A DNA stretch of 64,000 bases from Nitrosopumilus sp. b1. GTDB lineage: Archaea > Thermoproteota > Nitrososphaeria > Nitrososphaerales > Nitrosopumilaceae. Of this stretch, positions 60,165-64,000 are shown in pieces; position 1 is the first letter of the stretch; every line of letters starts with the position of its first letter. The notes beneath the pieces were generated by a model. That model saw only the letters and a program-made list of their open reading frames with translations. It ran no database searches and had not been told where the DNA came from. The stretch covers positions 18,946 through 82,945 of the forward strand of contig NZ_MU078716.1 in the NCBI RefSeq assembly GCF_014078545.1. Reading direction: 5' to 3'. The position numbers and the translations under genes were made by a program.

Positions 60165-60779
60165 CTAAGTGTCAGTGAATTGGAATGTCCAAGTCAATGC
60201 CAATGTATCGTCTGCAGTTAGTTCAACTGCGGTGAATGTGTTTCTTGCAAACATTTCGCCACCAGTGGCATGGTTGAATATTGCGGCTTCATCAATGCTG
60301 CTATCATCACAATCGTTTGGTCCCACGTTACCGCCTTCAAATGTTGCAGTTGCTGTAACATTTGCATTTGGAGAACCATTCATAGTACCGTTAACAGAAC
60401 TAAATGAAGCTACTTCTCTAGCACATGAGGATATTACTGTAATAATATCAGTCTGTCCTGCTGCAGGGGCTGTTTCACCACCTGTTCCAATTTCCATATG
60501 ACTGATTTTGGCGGAAGATGCATTTACAGTTGAAAACAAATTCTCTGCTAAAAGCTCCATGCCATCAGTAACAATCATGTTATCAGATTGTCGATATGCC
60601 TTGATGTTGCCCTGTGCATCGCTAACTACTATCTCAACGTGACCTAATAGCTGAACTCCATTATTGATAGTTGGTTGTACTGAGACTCCTTCTAAAATTG
60701 CATAGGTTGTACCTGAAGATACAGCTACTATTGCCACCAATAGTAATCCAAAATGCTTGAGGCCCAAGTTTTTCATCAT
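60165..60779 (-). CDS. Small exported protein, unknown function
   Basis: The 204-residue protein has an N-terminal hydrophobic segment (residues 9-28), followed by a Thr/Asn/Ala-rich beta domain: MELLAENLFSTVNASS, SHMEIGTGGETAPAAGQTDI, a CAREV and NDCDDSS pair of single Cys, and FARNTFTAVELTADDTLALTW near the end. The closing segment is reminiscent of viral tail or structural proteins and of thaumarchaeal proteins found beside giant repeat proteins. It lies 112 bases from the stop of the giant protein on the same strand. Function unknown. Confidence 0.7.
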   Translation of the reverse strand: MMKNLGLKHFGLLLVAIVAVSSGTTYAILEGVSVQPTINNGVQLLGHVEIVVSDAQGNIKAYRQSDNMIVTDGMELLAENLFSTVNASSAKISHMEIGTGGETAPAAGQTDIITVISSCAREVASFSSVNGTMNGSPNANVTATATFEGGNVGPNDCDDSSIDEAAIFNHATGGEMFARNTFTAVELTADDTLALTWTFQFTDT

Positions 60780-60891
60780 ACCTATAATTAGTGCGAGAGT
60801 TTTTAGAAGTAGTTTGTTAATAATGAACAGACGGGTACTCAGATTTTGTTAATCTCAGGCACAGTGACACAGGTCATTTTTTCATAGAATA

Positions 60892-63800
60892 TCAATTAAG
60901 GGTGGTAATTACAGAGGATTCTGCCCTGTACTTTATCTTGATAATTACCTCGTGGACTGCCTCCGCATATGAGATAATTGTATCATTGGATTCTAATTGA
61001 ATCAGCCAATCACCAGTTATTGGATCAAATGATGTAATTGAGAATCTCTCAAGTGGACTATCTGCACCGGAGTACTTGATGCGGTAAATCTGATCACCAA
61101 TTTGTACACTTGTCAAGTCACCTCGATTTCCATATGTAGATGAGCTCACCAAGCATGATGAATCAGAACCAATCACACATACACCCTGTGGAGACACAAC
61201 TCTAAATCTTAAGTCATTGTCGTGATTGTTTGATGCATAAATAAGTGAAGGTCTTGCAACTACATCGCCATGTTCATTTCTAATTAGGTCTAACTCTGTA
61301 ACGGAATCTAATTGTTTAGATTGAGTCCGGACAAAGGTATTCAATACACCCGTATTTGTAGTAGAGCCATTTCCATACAAGTCCACTCTTGCACTAATGT
61401 TATAATCAAGGCGTGAAGCATTCTTTGGAATCACCCAAGAAAGTTCTACATCATTGAATCCCGGTTTAAACAAGTACGGGACAGCATCAACAGGCTTTCC
61501 ATCTACCAATAGAGTCATCAAACCATACATCGATGTTGATTCTTTGTTGTGTAAATATGCATGTGGTTTTAGTGTTGTTCCCTGTGGTTTGATTGTCTGC
61601 ATATCCATCTCTAATTTTGCATCGACATTATTCAAATCAATATCATTTGGAATTAATCCCAAGTAGAGATGCTCTGAATCGTTTATCTTACCATCTGCAT
61701 TTATGGCATGTATCCAGAACTCTGTTGCAGGCGACTTTAGCAATGATGCGGGAACAGTTATGAATACTCGCGAAGTAGTATTTGATATTCCAGATAGATC
61801 TTCAATCTTCATCTTAAGTCCAGTGTAATTTCGCTCAATGTCAGCATCACCCATTGTGATTAGTCTAAGCTCTGCTCTGCGAAGCTCACTTTGTGCATTA
61901 TCAATTAATGCAGAGATAGTTATTGATGTTGGTTCTTCAAGATATTCGTAGGAATTGCTACTAGTGACCAGTCTATCTTGGCCGTCAACTTCTAACTTAA
62001 AGTCAAATATTTGTGGTTTGGAATATGGATCCTCTTTTACCAGGTATACATTTCCTTCACAGTTTATTATCTGAATGCTGGTGTTAGAGATGCTTGATTC
62101 TCCATTTGCAGATACAACAAAGAATGTCTCATTTGGACTAATGCTGGCCTCATAGACATATCTGTGAACATCAGAGTATTGGTTATCCATAGCATACGGT
62201 TGGTAGTCAGCTAGTTTTGCAGGAATGATTCCAGAGTGCTTTGTTTGTAGTACTACATTTGATGGGAATAATCCGCCAGAGATCATTACTTTGACGATGT
62301 TGTCATCACAGACATTATAGTAGACACTATCAATGTTTGTTGTACTAGATGGTCGTACTGGCTTTTCTGATGTGGTACCTGAAGCACTTCCAGCACCGGC
62401 ACCCACACTGGCAGGCCCAACTCCAACCTTACCATGACCTGGAGAAGCACTACTGCCTGAACCAGCAGATGCGGGTAATTTCTTTCCTCCAATAGTAAAC
62501 TTTGAGGTGTGCTCGACTTCAAACTCTACTTGGACTTTACCAGCATGTGTTCCAGATGTCACTTCATTTCTCGACATCACAGTAATTCCAGATTTTGTCC
62601 AGGCATCAAGTGATTCATCAAATGTATAGACAGTGAGGTCATCTATGTTATTTGTCTGAGGCTTTGGTGCAAACACAGTGAATGTATATGATTCAATGTT
62701 AGTAGAGTTATCAAAGTCTATTCCAGTACCATTTACTAATTCTGATGGGAATCTTGCATTAATGTATAGTAATGTTTCCTGTAATGGATCGGTCTCAGAT
62801 ATTGATGGAATACCGGATTCTATAGGTGGCTTTGATGAAACCTCATATGTGATGTAATCAAGAGTTCCAGGACATGTGCCGTTTTCAAATACTGTAAAGT
62901 CTACCTTCTTGATTCCACCATATGTAGGAACTAGTGTGTCATCAAGTGAGTAGATGTATCTCTGACCACAGTTGAACTGCTCTACAGGTTGAGTTGCAAG
63001 GTACTGGCCATAAACAGTACTTTGTGCAGTAGATGCAAGTACACCAACATATGATAATGATGTTGAATTACCAACATCTGTTGCATTCAATCTAAAGGCA
63101 TTGATTACAGTGTCTGGTGATTCATTTGGTGCCAATTCTGCAAGTGACTTGTATAGTAAACTGTATTGAGATTTTGTGGCATTAGTAATTCCAATGGTGT
63201 TGTTTTTTCCTACAAATTTGGGTGCAGGTAGATCATGTACTTTGGTAATTGGCGTCTGGATTCCGTCCTTAACTTTCGTTAGCTTAATTGGACTCAATAA
63301 TGTTGCAAATTGTGCATTATCAACATGGACATTATCAATGTCTATCACACTCGAATTGAGCAAATCCGTGGCATTTGTCACTACCACGAACTTCATTAAT
63401 GCATTTACGTTCGTACCGTGAACTGTTACCAATCCCTTCTTGGTTATTGATACATATCCAGAAGGTGCTTGGGTTTGGTTTAGCTTGTAGCTTCCAAATA
63501 GCACGTCTGATAGTGAAATCGAACCGTTGTTAGAGAGATCCGAATCTGGAGACAGTCCATCAGTGACAGTCAAAGAGCCTAATCCAGTGAATGGGTTAGG
63601 CGTGACGGCATATACTGCACCAGGTATCAAGGTATTGTTTCTTGTCTCTATAGTTAGTTTTCCTCTAAGACCAACTAGATCTGAGACAGACATTGAATCA
63701 TCTACTGAACGGTATCTTGTACGCAAGATTGTAAGCGAGTCATTCACAGATGCACTGTCTTCTAATATTCTTCCAAATGTTCTCATTATTGTTGGTTCTG

Positions 63801-64000
63801 AGACGGACATTGAATCGGTCATGAATCTTCTAAATGATGTGGATTGGGATATGGAATCCTCCAATGAGGTAGAGTCTACAAGTATTCTTGCAAATGAGGT
63901 GACCTTGGAGATTGAATCATCAGTAGATAAGGAGTCGGTCATTGCACGGTTGAATGTAACGGAGGCAAGCAAGGAATCTGCTGTAGATAGTGTATCTGTC
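60892..64000 (-). CDS. Giant repeat surface protein, C-terminal part (cut by window end)
   Basis: The frame is open to the window edge (1036 codons). The N-terminal visible part is a degenerate repeat of roughly 25-35 residues with DSxSxxDSI and FxRxxxDS elements (for example TDSLSTDDSISKVTSFARIL). A SpaA/prealbumin-like module follows (IPGAVYAVTPNPF, then LNQTQAPSGYVSI), then a long beta-rich region and a Gly/Ser/Ala-rich linker (SAGSGSSASPGHG). More beta domains run to a non-anchored C-terminus. Such DS-repeat proteins in this lineage are very long and exported, possibly S-layer accessory or adhesive proteins. The start and signal peptide lie outside the window. Confidence 0.85.
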   Translation of the reverse strand, partial: TDTLSTADSLLASVTFNRAMTDSLSTDDSISKVTSFARILVDSTSLEDSISQSTSFRRFMTDSMSVSEPTIMRTFGRILEDSASVNDSLTILRTRYRSVDDSMSVSDLVGLRGKLTIETRNNTLIPGAVYAVTPNPFTGLGSLTVTDGLSPDSDLSNNGSISLSDVLFGSYKLNQTQAPSGYVSITKKGLVTVHGTNVNALMKFVVVTNATDLLNSSVIDIDNVHVDNAQFATLLSPIKLTKVKDGIQTPITKVHDLPAPKFVGKNNTIGITNATKSQYSLLYKSLAELAPNESPDTVINAFRLNATDVGNSTSLSYVGVLASTAQSTVYGQYLATQPVEQFNCGQRYIYSLDDTLVPTYGGIKKVDFTVFENGTCPGTLDYITYEVSSKPPIESGIPSISETDPLQETLLYINARFPSELVNGTGIDFDNSTNIESYTFTVFAPKPQTNNIDDLTVYTFDESLDAWTKSGITVMSRNEVTSGTHAGKVQVEFEVEHTSKFTIGGKKLPASAGSGSSASPGHGKVGVGPASVGAGAGSASGTTSEKPVRPSSTTNIDSVYYNVCDDNIVKVMISGGLFPSNVVLQTKHSGIIPAKLADYQPYAMDNQYSDVHRYVYEASISPNETFFVVSANGESSISNTSIQIINCEGNVYLVKEDPYSKPQIFDFKLEVDGQDRLVTSSNSYEYLEEPTSITISALIDNAQSELRRAELRLITMGDADIERNYTGLKMKIEDLSGISNTTSRVFITVPASLLKSPATEFWIHAINADGKINDSEHLYLGLIPNDIDLNNVDAKLEMDMQTIKPQGTTLKPHAYLHNKESTSMYGLMTLLVDGKPVDAVPYLFKPGFNDVELSWVIPKNASRLDYNISARVDLYGNGSTTNTGVLNTFVRTQSKQLDSVTELDLIRNEHGDVVARPSLIYASNNHDNDLRFRVVSPQGVCVIGSDSSCLVSSSTYGNRGDLTSVQIGDQIYRIKYSGADSPLERFSITSFDPITGDWLIQLESNDTIISYAEAVHEVIIKIKYRAESSVITTLN

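Noticed and set aside
59934..60221. 95-residue plus-strand open frame between two minus-strand genes
   Set aside because: It overlaps the ends of both neighbours in antisense, with no start signal and no domain.
1..64000. CRISPR arrays, insertion sequences, integrases, tRNA or rRNA genes
   Set aside because: No regularly spaced repeats, transposase or integrase motifs, or tRNA T-loops were seen on reading both strands; a tRNAscan and ISfinder run would settle it.

Overview
The window is AT-rich archaeal chromosome, most likely from a marine ammonia-oxidising archaeon of the Nitrosopumilus type (Nitrososphaerota/Thaumarchaeota). Archaeal markers are TFB, family B DNA polymerase with a C-terminal PCNA-binding box, archaeal short triosephosphate isomerase, NadM-type NMN adenylyltransferase, TrmB-like and Lrp/RAM regulators, and many TTG/GTG or leaderless starts. 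The lineage is suggested by methylmalonyl-CoA mutase genes in split-subunit form with epimerase and MeaB (part of the 3-hydroxypropionate/4-hydroxybutyrate carbon-fixation cycle), PPDK, cupredoxin and CcdA/thioredoxin proteins, and secreted proteins with a lineage-typical NAxWWS repeat. No ammonia monooxygenase gene lies here, so the lifestyle is inferred. I see no rRNA, tRNA, CRISPR array, transposase or prophage.

Layout. 1-4036: end of a parvulin, a Hef/FANCM-like helicase, and two secreted proteins that share a C-terminal domain. 4169-11599: deoxycytidylate deaminase, DNA polymerase B, SemiSWEET-like protein, triosephosphate isomerase, PPDK, and an HTH-CBS regulator, all on the plus strand. 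11600-17954: methylmalonyl-CoA epimerase, mutase large subunit and MeaB on the minus strand, a small exported protein and an M1 aminopeptidase, and the divergent B12-binding mutase subunit. 17959-21156: ketol-acid reductoisomerase and a CPA2 antiporter. 21368-27305: an extracytoplasmic module of two CQCC beta-propeller proteins, a His/Met-containing exported protein, a two-winged-helix regulator, a thioredoxin-CcdA fusion and a possible small RNA. The promoters here share an AATGTACCA box just upstream of TATA.

27398-38206: TPR-CAP membrane protein, small zinc ribbons, NadM, a degenerate EF-Tu-like protein, two response regulators, an exopolysaccharide pair (processive glycosyltransferase plus tandem NodB protein), a 3D-domain protein and an RDD protein. 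38245-49785: ahcY-metG-hydrolase operon, Rieske protein, nadE-cysS, small zinc-finger and winged-helix genes, YchF-type GTPase, CoA-binding protein, pyrophosphatase, and BirA with a bioO-like palindrome at its start. 50231-54859: metzincin protease, Dps-like ferritin, TrmB-like regulator and TFB. 54860-60025: membrane protein, three stand-alone RAM-domain proteins, a GC-rich hairpin RNA candidate, UspA, MsrA, thioredoxin reductase, cupredoxin and another NAxWWS-repeat protein. 60165-64000: a small exported protein and the C-terminal 1036 codons of a giant repeat surface protein that runs off the window.

Most genes are ordinary housekeeping genes. The parts that deserve attention are the operator-linked CQCC/thioredoxin module (about 21.4-27.3 kb), the structured RNA candidates at 27.25 and 56.2 kb, the BirA palindrome, and the mosaic secreted proteins built from shared modules.
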